NCBI GenBank assembly: GCA_016650315.1
Contig: JAENVZ010000248.1
Location: forward strand, 1-11,078
Direction of reading: 5' to 3'
Length of the DNA: 11,078 bases
Source: Alphaproteobacteria bacterium
GTDB taxonomy: Bacteria; Pseudomonadota; Alphaproteobacteria; Sphingomonadales; Sphingomonadaceae
Shown piece after piece: positions 1 through 8,480 of this stretch. A model generated the notes under the pieces. The model had not been told where the DNA came from and ran no database searches. It was given only the letters and a program-made list of their open reading frames with translations. Each line of letters starts with the position of its first letter. Position 1 is the first letter of the stretch. Position numbers and translations under genes: made by a program.

Positions 1-85
1 GATGGAGCCGGGCGATCTCGTCGTGCTCATCGGCAAAACAAAATCAGCCGTGTGTGTGGTGAAAGGCGACTATGACTACGGTGAC
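1..85. other. Unidentified sequence joined to the broken 5' end of nagZ
   Basis: This stretch should encode the N-terminal part of NagZ but does not. In the nagZ frame it has stops at 73-75 and 82-84, and nothing resembles the expected IDQEGGRV substrate-binding segment. The only open plus-strand frame runs from an ATG at 2 through the junction to a stop at 161-163; its first residues (MEPGDLVVLIGKTKSAV) are protein-like but I do not recognise them. The change from foreign to nagZ-like sequence falls around 85-90. It could be a rearrangement or insertion edge, or a chimeric contig end. Confidence 0.6.
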
Positions 86-876
86 AGCCGCCTGTATGGC
101 CTGCCTTTCCCCCCGGCGCAGCGTTCGACAAACTGTACGATATCGCCCCGGCGAGCGCGATAGAGGCCGCGCGCAACAATGCGCAGGCGATTGCCATTAC
201 GTTGCGTGAGGTAGGAATCAATGTCGATGCGCTGCCCCTGCTCGACGTGCGGCAACCGGGTGCCAACGATATTATCGGCGATCGCGCGCTGGGTGGCGAA
301 CCTCTGCGCGTTGCGGCGCTGGGGCGGGCCATCCTTGATGGGCTGCGGCGCGGCGGGGTGAACGGCATCGTCAAGCATATGCCCGGACATGGCCGGGCCA
401 TGGTCGATAGCCATCTGGATTTGCCGGTGGTGGATGCTGATGATGCGGCTTTGGAAATTGACATATCACCATTCCGCGCGCTCAATGACGCCCCTGTGGG
501 GATGACGGCGCACATCGTCTATACCGCCTGGGACAAGGAACGGCCTTGCAGCCTGTCGCCCGTCATTATCGAAAACATCATTCGCCGCCGTATCGGTTTT
601 GACGGTCTGCTGATGTCGGACGATCTGGATATGAAGGCGTTGAAGGGTGACATTCCCGCGCTGGCAGCCGGGGTCGTGGCGGCCGGGTGCGATCTGGCGC
701 TTAATTGCTGGGGCCGGATGGATGAGATGCAGGGTATCGCCAATACGCTCGACGACATTCGCCCGGAATCACGCGCGCGCCTTGATCGGGCGATGGCCGC
801 CATCGACGGACCGCCAGAAGATAGGCCGTTTGCGGAACTTGTCGCCAAACGCGACGCGTTGTTGGCGCTCGCATGA
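85..876 (+). CDS. nagZ: Beta-N-acetylhexosaminidase NagZ, 5' part missing
   Basis: NagZ is a cytoplasmic glycoside hydrolase family 3 enzyme that removes N-acetylglucosamine from muropeptides during peptidoglycan recycling. About 263 residues remain of a usual ~335. Visible are the PPVWPAFPP loop right after the break, the INVDALPLLDV strand, the KHMPGHG motif at 373-393 (catalytic His loop) and MSDDL with the nucleophile Asp at 619-621. The N-terminal barrel strands with the IDQEGGR motif are absent. No ATG in frame follows the break early enough to give a working enzyme; the first usable start-like codon is a TTG at 202. The TGA stop overlaps the scpA ATG (ATGA, 873-876), so the gene heads the scpAB-tatABC operon. 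As it stands the product should be inactive, unless the first 85 bases are an assembly artefact, in which case this is simply a partial gene. Confidence 0.9.
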   Translation, partial: QPPVWPAFPPGAAFDKLYDIAPASAIEAARNNAQAIAITLREVGINVDALPLLDVRQPGANDIIGDRALGGEPLRVAALGRAILDGLRRGGVNGIVKHMPGHGRAMVDSHLDLPVVDADDAALEIDISPFRALNDAPVGMTAHIVYTAWDKERPCSLSPVIIENIIRRRIGFDGLLMSDDLDMKALKGDIPALAAGVVAAGCDLALNCWGRMDEMQGIANTLDDIRPESRARLDRAMAAIDGPPEDRPFAELVAKRDALLALA

Positions 877-1673
877 ATGACGTGGCGGCCGACTGGGCGG
901 ATGTGGTTGACCGCCCCGCCATGATGCCGGGATCACCGGATGTTTTGACGGTTGACGTTGACGGCTGGGAAGGGCCGCTGGACCTGTTGCTGGCGCTGGC
1001 CCGGACGCAAAAGGTGGATTTGCGCGAACTATCCATATTGGCGCTGGTCGAGCAATATCTGGCGTTTATCGAGGGCGCGCGCGAACTGAAGCTGGAGCTG
1101 GCCGCCGACTATCTGGTGATGGCGGCCTGGCTTGCTTACCTCAAATCCGGGCTGTTGCTGCCAAGGGATGCCGAAGTCGATCCATCGCCTGAAGAATTGG
1201 CGCTGCGCCTGCAATTGCGGCTGCAACGGCTGAACGCGATGCGGGAAGCCGGCGCTCGATTACTGGCCCGCGACCGGATTGGCCGGGACGTGTTCGTTCG
1301 TCCATCACCCGAAGGGCTGCGCACGGTTCGCAAGACGGCCTGGGATGCTTCGATTTTCGACCTGCTGTCCGCTTATGGCCAGATCCGTGCGCGGACCCAG
1401 CCCGCGATGCATATCGTTGCGCGCCGTGCGGTGATGACGCTGGAGGAAGCGATTGAGCGGGTTGGACGGCTGATCGGCACGCGCATAGATTGGGCGCAAC
1501 TGGAAAGCTTCCTTCCCGACGGAGCCACGCCCGCATTGCGTAAATCGGCGCTGGCGAGCAGCTTTGTCGCGGCGCTGGAACTGGCGCGGCAGGGGCGGGT
1601 GGATATCATGCAGGAGGGTATTTTCGAACCGTTATTCCTGCGCTCTGTGCGGATTGAGGCGGCAGCGTCATGA
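873..1673 (+). CDS. scpA: Segregation and condensation protein A (kleisin)
   Basis: ScpA is the kleisin that bridges the SMC ATPase heads and, with ScpB, forms the bacterial condensin that compacts and separates newly replicated chromosomes. The 266-residue protein has the family signature GWEGPLDLLLALARTQKVDL at residues 31-50, followed by helices that include LVEQYLAFIE and LVMAAWLAYLKSGLLLP. The C-terminal winged-helix part contains MTLEEAIERVGRLIG near residues 188-202. The length is normal. The ATG at 873 is chosen because it overlaps the nagZ stop, which implies translational coupling and explains the lack of a strong ribosome binding site; an in-frame ATG at 921 is a possible alternative. 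The stop overlaps the scpB start. Confidence 0.95.
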   Translation: MNDVAADWADVVDRPAMMPGSPDVLTVDVDGWEGPLDLLLALARTQKVDLRELSILALVEQYLAFIEGARELKLELAADYLVMAAWLAYLKSGLLLPRDAEVDPSPEELALRLQLRLQRLNAMREAGARLLARDRIGRDVFVRPSPEGLRTVRKTAWDASIFDLLSAYGQIRARTQPAMHIVARRAVMTLEEAIERVGRLIGTRIDWAQLESFLPDGATPALRKSALASSFVAALELARQGRVDIMQEGIFEPLFLRSVRIEAAAS

Positions 1674-2260
1674 CCCCGCCCGACGATTTTGCGCGGGCGA
1701 TCGAAGCGGCCCTGTTCGCATCCGACAAGCCGCTGACCGTCGCGGAGATTCGACACTATGCCGGAAATCAGGGAGATGTTGCGGAAACGCTGGCCCGGTT
1801 GGCCGACGATTATACGGGACGCGGCATCCACCTTGTCGAGCGGGGCGGGCGCTGGCATTTTCAGACCGCGCCTGACCTTGCCCATATCTTGCGCCGGGAA
1901 AAGGAAGAGCCGCGCAAGCTTTCCCGCGCAGGTATGGAAACTTTGGCGATCATCGCCTATCATGAACCGGTCAGCCGCGCCGAAATTGAGGCGATACGCG
2001 GTGTGCAGGTCGCCAAGGGTACGCTCGATGTGTTGATGGAGGCAGGCTGGGTCCGGCCTGCCGGGCGACGCGAAGTGCCGGGGCGACCATTGCTGTTTGC
2101 AACCACGAGCGAATTTCTGTCCCATTTCGGCCTTGGCAGCCGACGCGACCTGCCGGGCATTGATGACCTGCGGGCGGCAGGTCTGCTCGACCCGGTCGAT
2201 CTCGCACTTGAGGGGATGTCTGGGCAATCGGCACTGGAAAGTGACGATGAAGACGCCTAA
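1670..2260 (+). CDS. scpB: Segregation and condensation protein B
   Basis: ScpB dimers bind the ScpA kleisin in the SMC-ScpAB complex on the chromosome. The 196-residue protein shows the expected two winged-helix domains: the first around residues 5-85 (AIEAALFASDKPLT, then HLVERGGRWHFQTAP), the second around 88-165 (LAIIAYHEPVSRAEIEAIRG, then VRPAGRREVPGRPLLFATT). An acidic tail (ESDDEDA) closes it, as is common in the family. The start ATG lies within the scpA stop (ATGA, 1670-1673), so translation is coupled. It ends 28 bases before tatA. Confidence 0.96.
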   Translation: MTPPDDFARAIEAALFASDKPLTVAEIRHYAGNQGDVAETLARLADDYTGRGIHLVERGGRWHFQTAPDLAHILRREKEEPRKLSRAGMETLAIIAYHEPVSRAEIEAIRGVQVAKGTLDVLMEAGWVRPAGRREVPGRPLLFATTSEFLSHFGLGSRRDLPGIDDLRAAGLLDPVDLALEGMSGQSALESDDEDA

Positions 2261-2275
2261 ATAGATTGGGTATAC

Positions 2276-2281
2276 AAGGAG
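2276..2281 (+). promoter_or_regulatory. Ribosome binding site of tatA
   Basis: AAGGAG lies 7 bases before the tatA ATG. It is the strongest ribosome binding site in the left operon and fits the higher TatA level needed relative to TatB and TatC. Confidence 0.85.
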
Positions 2282-2288
2282 AATTGAA

Positions 2289-2525
2289 ATGGGTGGCTTT
2301 AGCATCTGGCATTGGCTGATTGTTGGCATTGTGGTGATGCTGCTGTTTGGCAAAGGCCGGTTTTCCGACATGATGGGCGATGTAGCCAAGGGTTTGAAAA
2401 GCTTCAAGAAGGGGCTGGTCGACGATGAGGAAAGCCCCTCTGTAAAGCCCGCGAGCCGCATTGAATCCCAAAGCACCCCGGAAAAAACGGCGCAATCGGT
2501 TACTGAAGAGCACAAGCAGGGCTGA
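2289..2525 (+). CDS. tatA: Twin-arginine translocase subunit TatA
   Basis: TatA is the small membrane protein that multimerises to form the passage for folded proteins with twin-arginine signals across the inner membrane. The 78-residue protein has one N-terminal membrane segment (about residues 4-19, [16 protein letters not shown]), the FGKGR hinge, then an amphipathic helix ([17 protein letters not shown]) and a charged, poorly ordered C-terminus. Size and layout are typical. It follows scpB by 28 bases, so it is probably on the same transcript, and precedes tatB by 52 bases of unremarkable sequence. Confidence 0.96.
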   Translation: MGGFSIWHWLIVGIVVMLLFGKGRFSDMMGDVAKGLKSFKKGLVDDEESPSVKPASRIESQSTPEKTAQSVTEEHKQG

Positions 2526-2577
2526 TTGGCTTTACGCCGCCACATTTTCGGATAATAGCGCTAGGTCCTGACCCTGA

Positions 2578-2943
2578 ATGTTCGATATTGGTTCAACTGA
2601 GCTTTTGCTCATTGCGGTCGTGGCCATCATTGTCATCGGCCCGAAGGATTTGCCGCGCGCGCTTTATAAGGTTGGGCAGATCATGGGTAAGGCGCGGGGT
2701 ATGGCGCGTCATTTCCGCACCGGCATCGATACGATGATCCGGGAAGCGGAACTGGAAGATATGGAAAAGAAATGGGCCGCCGAAAATGAACGGATCATGC
2801 AGCAATGGCCCACCGACGAAGGCGCAACGGAGCCTTCCGGGGCCTTGGTCGAGCCTTTAGCCGATAAAGGCGTGCCCTCTTCTGCCGAGGATGATGTTTC
2901 TGAGCAATCCGTCCCAGAAGCCAAGGACGGTTCGGCGGTATGA
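2578..2943 (+). CDS. tatB: Twin-arginine translocase subunit TatB
   Basis: TatB works with TatC as the receptor for twin-arginine signal peptides. The 121-residue protein starts with the family's MFDIG, followed by one membrane segment (about residues 5-21), the IGPKDLPRAL motif and a long amphipathic helix (about residues 30-80), then a variable acidic tail. The IGPKDLP motif and the greater length separate it from TatA. The ATG at 2578 fits the invariant MFDIG start; the upstream ribosome binding site is weak (AGG only). The stop codon overlaps the tatC start (ATGA, 2940-2943). Confidence 0.95.
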   Translation: MFDIGSTELLLIAVVAIIVIGPKDLPRALYKVGQIMGKARGMARHFRTGIDTMIREAELEDMEKKWAAENERIMQQWPTDEGATEPSGALVEPLADKGVPSSAEDDVSEQSVPEAKDGSAV

Positions 2944-3719
2944 ACGATCTTGATGACAGCCGGGCACCGTTGCTCGACCATTTGATCGAATTGCGCACGC
3001 GCCTGCTTTGGTGCGTGGGCGCTCTGCTCATCTCCTTTGCGGTATGTTTCTATTTTGCCGGTGCGATATTCGGTTTCCTCGTTCACCCCCTCACGGAAGC
3101 TTTTGGCGAGGGCAAGGGGCGGCTGGTCTTCACAAAGCTTTACGAAGCCTTTTTTGTTGACGTGAAGGTGGCGATGTTCGCGGCGTTTTTCCTGTCGTTC
3201 CCGATCATCGCCAATCAGCTTTGGGCCTTTGTGGCACCTGGGCTTTATGCGAAAGAAAAAAGAGCGTTCCTGCCCTTTCTTGTTGCAACGCCTGTGCTGT
3301 TCGTCATGGGCGCGGCACTGGCCTATTATGTCGTTATGCCAACGGCCTTTCATTTTTTCCTGAGTTTTGAAGGTACGACCGGCGGACTTGCTATAGAGGC
3401 GCTGCCCAGCGCGGACAATTATCTGTCGCTGGTGATGCAGTTCATTCTTGCCTTCGGCATCAGTTTTTTGATGCCGGTATTGTTGATGTTGCTCAATCGT
3501 GCGGGGATTGTGAGCCGGCAACAGCTTGTCGGTGTGCGCCGTTACATGATCGTCCTTGCATTCATCGCGGCGGCCGTACTGACCCCGCCCGATGTGGTGT
3601 CGCAGCTCATGTTGGCGGTGCCGCTGATCCTGCTGTATGAAATTACGCTTGTCGCAATCTGGTTCACCGATCGCAGGGCACGAAAGGCGCAGGACAAGGA
3701 TACAGCGGCGGCTAGCTAG
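2940..3719 (+). CDS. tatC: Twin-arginine translocase subunit TatC
   Basis: TatC is the six-span inner membrane core of the Tat translocase and reads the twin-arginine signal peptide. The 259-residue protein has the N-terminal LDHLIELRTRLLW motif (conserved Glu), the FFLSFPIIANQLWAFVAPGLY segment split by the Gln of the family motif, then YAKEKR, and further hydrophobic spans to residue ~245. Length is normal. The ATG overlaps the tatB stop. Its last 8 bases overlap the end of the converging antiporter gene, so no separate terminator is visible. serS, which follows tatC in several other alphaproteobacteria, is not here. Confidence 0.96.
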   Translation: MNDLDDSRAPLLDHLIELRTRLLWCVGALLISFAVCFYFAGAIFGFLVHPLTEAFGEGKGRLVFTKLYEAFFVDVKVAMFAAFFLSFPIIANQLWAFVAPGLYAKEKRAFLPFLVATPVLFVMGAALAYYVVMPTAFHFFLSFEGTTGGLAIEALPSADNYLSLVMQFILAFGISFLMPVLLMLLNRAGIVSRQQLVGVRRYMIVLAFIAAAVLTPPDVVSQLMLAVPLILLYEITLVAIWFTDRRARKAQDKDTAAAS

Positions 3720-5481
3720 CCTCATCAATCCGCAAATGCCGCAGCATCGGATCATGGTCGAGATTGCCCGCAGCCTTGATCATTTTTCGCAGTTCGTCGC
3801 GCTTTTCATGGATGGATGCGATCACTGGCCCCATGGCGACGCCCAGATCCACCAGTGCCGCTTCGGACAATTGCAGCGAACTTTCCAGCGTTTCAGGCAC
3901 CGCGTCGGTGGCGCCAGCTTTGTATAGTTCAGCGGCATGTTCCGTGTCACGGGCACGCGCGACGATGGTGAGGTCAGGCACCCATCCGCGCACCCGTTTG
4001 ACAAGGCGCACCGACAGGACCGGATCGTCCATCGTCAGGATCAGCGCCTTTGCGTGGCCGAGCCGCAGCTTGTCCAGCAATTCAGGCCGCGAAGCATCGC
4101 CGAATATGATCGGGTAACCATCCCGTCGTGATTCGGCGACGACATCGACATCGGATTCGACGGCAATAAAGGGCTGATTATGGACTTTCAGCATATCGGC
4201 GACCATGCGTCCGACCCGACCAAAGCCGATGATGATGGCGACGGGTGCTCCGTCGCCTTCTGCAACGATGGCAGGTTCGTCACCCAAGTCGATGCGCCGC
4301 GCAATATCATGCCCCACCCGTGCAAGGAGCGGGGTGATAGTGAGGCCTATGGCCGTCACGATCTGCCAGAATGCGGCGGTTGACGGCAGGATCAACTGAG
4401 CGGCCGTCGCCGCCGACAATACGATCAAGGTAGTTTCCGAAGGGGATGCCATCAGCACCCCTGCCTCCAGAGCGGTGCCGCGCCGCGCGCCGATGATCCG
4501 CAACAAGACGGTAGTGACAATCGCCTTTATCAGGACGACGGCGACGACGGCGACGATCAGGCTGACCCAATTGGCGATAATGATTCTGATATCCAGGCTC
4601 ATGCCTACGGTGATCAAGAATATGCCAAGCGCCAGCCCTTTGAAGGGGGCGGTGATGATTTCCACTTCGCCGCGATATTCTGTTTCCGCAATTAGCAATC
4701 CGGCAAGTAGCGCGCCAACAATGGGCGACAGGCCTGCAATTGTGGTGGCCAGACTTGCGGCAATGACGACAAGCAGGCTGGCGGCGAGGAAGATTTCCGG
4801 GCTTTTGGTGCGGGCAGCCTGCGAAAAGACGCGGGGCAGGAAGAAGCGTCCGGCGATGAACATCACGATAATGGTCAGACCGCCTTTTAACACAGTGTTG
4901 CCAAAGCCACCCCATCCCATGTCCTGCGCATTAGGGGCCATGGCGCCCAGTGCGAAGATGATGGGAACAATGGCGAGATCTTCGAACAGCAGCATGGCAA
5001 AGGCGGATCGGCCCACTGCCGATTGCGTGCCGACCATGGGCAGCACCAGCGCCGTCGATGACAGCGCAAGGGCGAGACCCAGGCCGATGGCCCCGGTCAT
5101 GCTCTGTCCCATCTGATGCAGAACCAGGCCGACTATGACGCCCGATATGAGCAATTCCGCGGCGCCGACGCCGAAAACCAATGTCCGCATGGACCACAGG
5201 CGCTTGAAACTGAGTTCCAGCCCAATGGAGAAAAGCAACAATATGATACCGAATTCGGCATAAGGCTCGATCGCGTGCGCATCGGTAATCGTGATGTAAT
5301 AGAGCCAGGGAAATTGTCCGGTCAGGGAACCCAGACCAGCGGGACCAACGAGCAGTCCGACCAGAATGAAGCCGATGACCGGGCTGATGCGGAAACGGGC
5401 AAAGGCCGGGATGACAAGGCCCGCCGCGCCCAGGATCACCAGGGCGTCGCTAAATCCGTGATTGCTGACTTCAAGGGCCAT
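3712..5481 (-). CDS. KefB/KefC-type monovalent cation:proton antiporter (CPA2) with RCK domain
   Basis: An inner membrane antiporter of the CPA2 group, expected to exchange K+ or Na+ for protons. The 589-residue protein has about 12 hydrophobic segments in residues 10-390. Within them are LLLFSIGLELS (82-91), ALALSSTALVLP (137-148), LLFEDLAIVP with the Glu167-Asp168 pair in the ion-binding region, LLAGLLIAETEYR (258-270) and FLITVGMSLD (288-297). Residues 412-530 form a TrkA-N/RCK domain with the nucleotide-binding GFGRVG (419-424). Many KefB/KefC proteins have Gln-Asp instead of Glu-Asp, so substrate and glutathione gating cannot be assumed. AAGGGA sits 5 bases before the ATG. It is 60 bases downstream of the GNAT-nitrilase gene in the same direction and may share its transcript. 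Confidence 0.9.
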   Translation of the reverse strand: MALEVSNHGFSDALVILGAAGLVIPAFARFRISPVIGFILVGLLVGPAGLGSLTGQFPWLYYITITDAHAIEPYAEFGIILLLFSIGLELSFKRLWSMRTLVFGVGAAELLISGVIVGLVLHQMGQSMTGAIGLGLALALSSTALVLPMVGTQSAVGRSAFAMLLFEDLAIVPIIFALGAMAPNAQDMGWGGFGNTVLKGGLTIIVMFIAGRFFLPRVFSQAARTKSPEIFLAASLLVVIAASLATTIAGLSPIVGALLAGLLIAETEYRGEVEIITAPFKGLALGIFLITVGMSLDIRIIIANWVSLIVAVVAVVLIKAIVTTVLLRIIGARRGTALEAGVLMASPSETTLIVLSAATAAQLILPSTAAFWQIVTAIGLTITPLLARVGHDIARRIDLGDEPAIVAEGDGAPVAIIIGFGRVGRMVADMLKVHNQPFIAVESDVDVVAESRRDGYPIIFGDASRPELLDKLRLGHAKALILTMDDPVLSVRLVKRVRGWVPDLTIVARARDTEHAAELYKAGATDAVPETLESSLQLSEAALVDLGVAMGPVIASIHEKRDELRKMIKAAGNLDHDPMLRHLRIDEAS

Positions 5482-5541
5482 GTTTTCCCTTAAAGCGGGT
5501 TTTGCAGCGTTTGTCAGCGCCCGATGCTATGCAGATGGCGA

Positions 5542-7155
5542 TTAACCGCCGCCTGGGCTGTTGTGTGCACCTGTGGGGGCAGGACCGCTGGTCGGATGGT
5601 CATGGCCCGATGGTTTGCTGTCCCAGTCGATATGATAGAGGTCGAACCGGCGGTCGCGCAGGTTGCGCACCGTTCCCTCGGCCCGCGCCCAGCTAAGGTC
5701 GGCAAGGTTGACATCCGACATGGTCAGCGTTTCGACATTCTCGCTCGCTTCCGCCGCAATGCCGTCGCGTGCGAAGGGCAGGTCGCATGGTGTCAGGATG
5801 CAGCTTTGGGCATATTGGATGTCCATATTATCGACATTGGGCAGATTGCCGACATTGCCCGACATGACGACATAGCACTGGTTTTCGATAGCGCGCGCCT
5901 GACTGCAATAGCGCACGCGCATATAGCCGGAACGGCTGTCGGTGCAGAAGGGCACGAAGATGATGCGGGCACCCTGATCCACCAGTCGCCGGGCCAATTC
6001 CGGGAATTCGCTGTCATAGCAGATGAGGACGCCGATCGGCCCGCAATCGGTCTGGATCGCGTCCAGAGAATCGCCGCCCTTTATGTTCCACCAGAAGGAT
6101 TCGTTTGGGGTTGGGTGGATTTTTTCCTGCGAATGAATCGACCCGTCGCGCAACGCCACATAGGCTACATTTTGAATGTCGCCATCATCCGCCCGCGTGG
6201 GATGCGATCCGCCGATGATGTTGATATTATATTCCAGTGCCATGCGGCTGAGTTCTTTGGTCAGCCGGGGCGTATAGCTTGTCAGCTTGTCGATGGCCTC
6301 AATGGGGTTGAGCTTTTTCTTCTCATAGGACAGCAGCGGCAGGGTCAGAAGTTCGGGGAAAACAATGAAGTCGGATCGGTAATCTGCCGCCACATCGACA
6401 AAATATTCGACGTTGCGGATAAATTCATCGAAATTTTCGACCGCCCGTGCCTGTAACTGGCAGGTGGCGAGGCGAACGCTTTCCACACCACGCGGGACGC
6501 GAAATTCAGGCGGTTCGTCAGGATTGATATAGGGATTGCGCCACACCAGATGGGCGGCGTGGCCGTTCGACGCCGTGTCCTCGGGCAGATAGTTCTTTAG
6601 AACGCCAAGGGCTTCAAAACCATTCTTAAGCTGAAAGCTGATAACAGGATCGCGCAGCTTTCCATGCACGACCTTATCCAGATAGTCTTCGGGACCTTCC
6701 ACCTTGCGCTTGCTGCGCTGAAATCCCGGCATGCGCCCGCCGATGACGATGCCATGCAGGTCGAGTTCTTCGGCCAGTGCCTTGCGAACGTCATAGAGTC
6801 GCTGACCAATGCGTGCGCCCCTTTGCTGGGGATCAACGCACATTTCATAGCCATAGAGCCATTCGCCCGCCGGGGTATGGCGCGTGCCAAAGCCGTTGGC
6901 GGTAATTTCTTCCCAATCATGCGGACCAAAGGCCATGACCTTGCTGACGCGCATGGCAGCGCAATAGCCCACGACCTTGTTGTCGTAGAGCGCGATAAAC
7001 GTGCCTTGCGGGTAATTGTTGATCTGGCCGCGCACAGTGGCGGCGGAATAATTGGGCAGGTTTGGGTAAGCGCGCTGGATCAGCCGTAAGATGGCCCGCA
7101 CGTCGGACGGAATCGCATTGCGTACTTCAAGGCGTTTCCGTCCGGTCGTGGTCAT
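5542..7155 (-). CDS. GNAT acetyltransferase-nitrilase superfamily fusion protein
   Basis: A 537-residue two-domain protein of unknown substrate. Residues ~9-215 are a GNAT (RimI-like) domain with the acetyl-CoA loop QQRGARIG at 110-117 and the trailing LKNYLPED part typical of this fusion family. Residues ~226-510 are a carbon-nitrogen hydrolase with a complete triad: Glu268 in FPELL, Lys345 in EKIHPTP and Cys379 in GVLICYDSEFPE. The same architecture is known from Bacillus subtilis YhcX. The last ~25 residues are a Pro/Gly/Ser-rich tail. It lies 23 bases after icd with only a weak ribosome binding site, so co-transcription from the icd promoter is likely. An amide or nitrile hydrolysis linked to acyl transfer is plausible, but neither substrate can be read from sequence. 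Confidence 0.92.
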   Translation of the reverse strand: MTTTGRKRLEVRNAIPSDVRAILRLIQRAYPNLPNYSAATVRGQINNYPQGTFIALYDNKVVGYCAAMRVSKVMAFGPHDWEEITANGFGTRHTPAGEWLYGYEMCVDPQQRGARIGQRLYDVRKALAEELDLHGIVIGGRMPGFQRSKRKVEGPEDYLDKVVHGKLRDPVISFQLKNGFEALGVLKNYLPEDTASNGHAAHLVWRNPYINPDEPPEFRVPRGVESVRLATCQLQARAVENFDEFIRNVEYFVDVAADYRSDFIVFPELLTLPLLSYEKKKLNPIEAIDKLTSYTPRLTKELSRMALEYNINIIGGSHPTRADDGDIQNVAYVALRDGSIHSQEKIHPTPNESFWWNIKGGDSLDAIQTDCGPIGVLICYDSEFPELARRLVDQGARIIFVPFCTDSRSGYMRVRYCSQARAIENQCYVVMSGNVGNLPNVDNMDIQYAQSCILTPCDLPFARDGIAAEASENVETLTMSDVNLADLSWARAEGTVRNLRDRRFDLYHIDWDSKPSGHDHPTSGPAPTGAHNSPGGG

Positions 7156-7178
7156 CCAGAATCAATCCATTCCGTTGT

Positions 7179-8399
7179 TCAGGCCCAGCTTGCCATTTCA
7201 GTTTCCAGGTTGACGCGGATCTGTTCAAAGAACTGTTCGGTCGTCATCCAGGGCTGTTCGGGGCCGATCAGGATGGCAAGATCCTTGGTCATGTGGCCGT
7301 CTTCAACGGTCTTGACGCAGACGCGTTCAAGCGTTTCGGCAAATTTCGTCACCAACGGCGTTTCATCGAACTTGCCGCGATATTTCAGGCCACCAGTCCA
7401 GGCGAAAATCGACGCAATCGGGTTGGTCGATGTCGGCTTGCCTTGCTGATGCATACGATAGTGGCGGGTGACGGTGCCGTGCGCGGCTTCGGCTTCCACG
7501 GTTTTACCGTCCGGTGTCATCAGCACCGAGGTCATGAGGCCCAGCGAACCAAAACCCTGCGCTACCGTGTCGGATTGCACGTCGCCGTCGTAATTTTTGC
7601 AAGCCCAAACGAATTTGCCGCTCCATTTGAGGGCGGAAGCGACCATGTCGTCGATCAGGCGGTGTTCGTAAACGATACCGGCGGCGTCGAATTTTGCTTT
7701 GAATTCGGCCTGAAAGACTTCTTCGAACAGATCCTTGAAGCGGCCGTCATAGGCTTTCAAGATCGTGTTCTTGGTCGAAAGGTACAGCGGCCATTGGCGT
7801 TCGAGCGCATAGTTCATCGAAGCGCGGCCGAAGTCGCGGATGGATTCATCCAGATTATACATCGCCATGGCGACGCCCGAGGATGGGAACTGGAATACTT
7901 CCTCGTCTATGGTCTTGCCGTCGTCGCCTTCAAAGACGAGACGCAGCTTGCCCGAACCCGGAACCAGGAAATCGGTCGCGCGATATTGATCGCCAAAGGC
8001 ATGGCGACCGATCACGATGGGGTCGGTCCAGCCCGGAACCAACCGAGGTACGTTCTTGATGACAATGGGTTCGCGGAAGACGACGCCGCCCAGAATGTTG
8101 CGGATCGTGCCGTTAGGCGATTTCCACATCTTCTTGAGCTTGAATTCCTCAACGCGGGCTTCGTCGGGCGTGATCGTGGCGCATTTGACGCCGACGCCAT
8201 ATTTCCTGATCGCATTGGAGGCATCGACAGTGATCTTGTCATCGGTGCGGTCGCGCTCTTCAACGGCCAGATCATAATAATGCAGGTCGATGTCCAGATA
8301 AGGCTGGATCAGCCGCTCACGGATCCACTGCCAGATGATCCGCGTCATTTCGTCGCCGTCGATTTCGACAACCGGATTTTTTACCTTGATCTTCGCCAT
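7179..8399 (-). CDS. icd: NADP-dependent isocitrate dehydrogenase, eukaryotic-type
   Basis: Oxidatively decarboxylates isocitrate to 2-oxoglutarate in the TCA cycle, making NADPH. The 406-residue protein belongs to the homodimeric subfamily that includes human IDH1, not the E. coli type. Substrate residues are in place with nearly identical numbering to IDH1: Ser94 and Arg100 in KSPNGTIRN, Arg109, Arg132 in [10 protein letters not shown] and Tyr139. Metal-binding aspartates are in HRLIDDMVA and [12 protein letters not shown], and [11 protein letters not shown] carries the Arg-His pair for the NADP 2'-phosphate. The start is placed at [18 protein letters not shown] (ATG 8397-8399) because it fits the family and has AGAAGG just upstream; a start 13 codons earlier (8438) would add only a basic stretch. 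It probably forms an operon with the GNAT-nitrilase gene. Confidence 0.96.
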   Translation of the reverse strand: MAKIKVKNPVVEIDGDEMTRIIWQWIRERLIQPYLDIDLHYYDLAVEERDRTDDKITVDASNAIRKYGVGVKCATITPDEARVEEFKLKKMWKSPNGTIRNILGGVVFREPIVIKNVPRLVPGWTDPIVIGRHAFGDQYRATDFLVPGSGKLRLVFEGDDGKTIDEEVFQFPSSGVAMAMYNLDESIRDFGRASMNYALERQWPLYLSTKNTILKAYDGRFKDLFEEVFQAEFKAKFDAAGIVYEHRLIDDMVASALKWSGKFVWACKNYDGDVQSDTVAQGFGSLGLMTSVLMTPDGKTVEAEAAHGTVTRHYRMHQQGKPTSTNPIASIFAWTGGLKYRGKFDETPLVTKFAETLERVCVKTVEDGHMTKDLAILIGPEQPWMTTEQFFEQIRVNLETEMASWA

Positions 8400-8441
8400 T
8401 CGCCTTCTTCGCTTTCTACTGGGGACTGGAGTTTGCAAAGG

Positions 8442-8470
8442 CGTCTAGGCAAAGCCTGCGCAATGATCAA
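8442..8470 (-). promoter_or_regulatory. Candidate sigma70-type promoter of icd
   Basis: On the minus strand TTGATC (8465-8470) and TAGACG (8442-8447) are 17 bases apart, 42 bases or more ahead of the icd ATG. The -35 is a fair match and the -10 a poor one. A small inverted repeat, AGGC-AAA-GCCT (8447-8457), begins at the edge of the -10. Confidence 0.3.
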
Positions 8471-8480
8471 CACCAAGACC

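Noticed and set aside
1373..2545. Minus-strand open frame of 390 codons across scpA-scpB-tatA
   Set aside because: It crosses three well-supported plus-strand genes and their boundaries; composition is that of an antisense shadow.
2709..3755. Minus-strand open frame of 348 codons opposite tatB-tatC
   Set aside because: Gln/His/Arg-rich antisense of membrane-protein codons; no recognisable domain.
5482..5541. Possible promoter of the antiporter gene (CTGACA, 17 bases, TTTAAG on the minus strand)
   Set aside because: The -10 would overlap the ribosome binding site and leave almost no leader, so it conflicts with the clear AAGGGA site.
7223..7238. GTTC repeats in icd resembling a second LexA box
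   Set aside because: The spacer is 8 bases, not 7, and the site is inside coding sequence far from a start.
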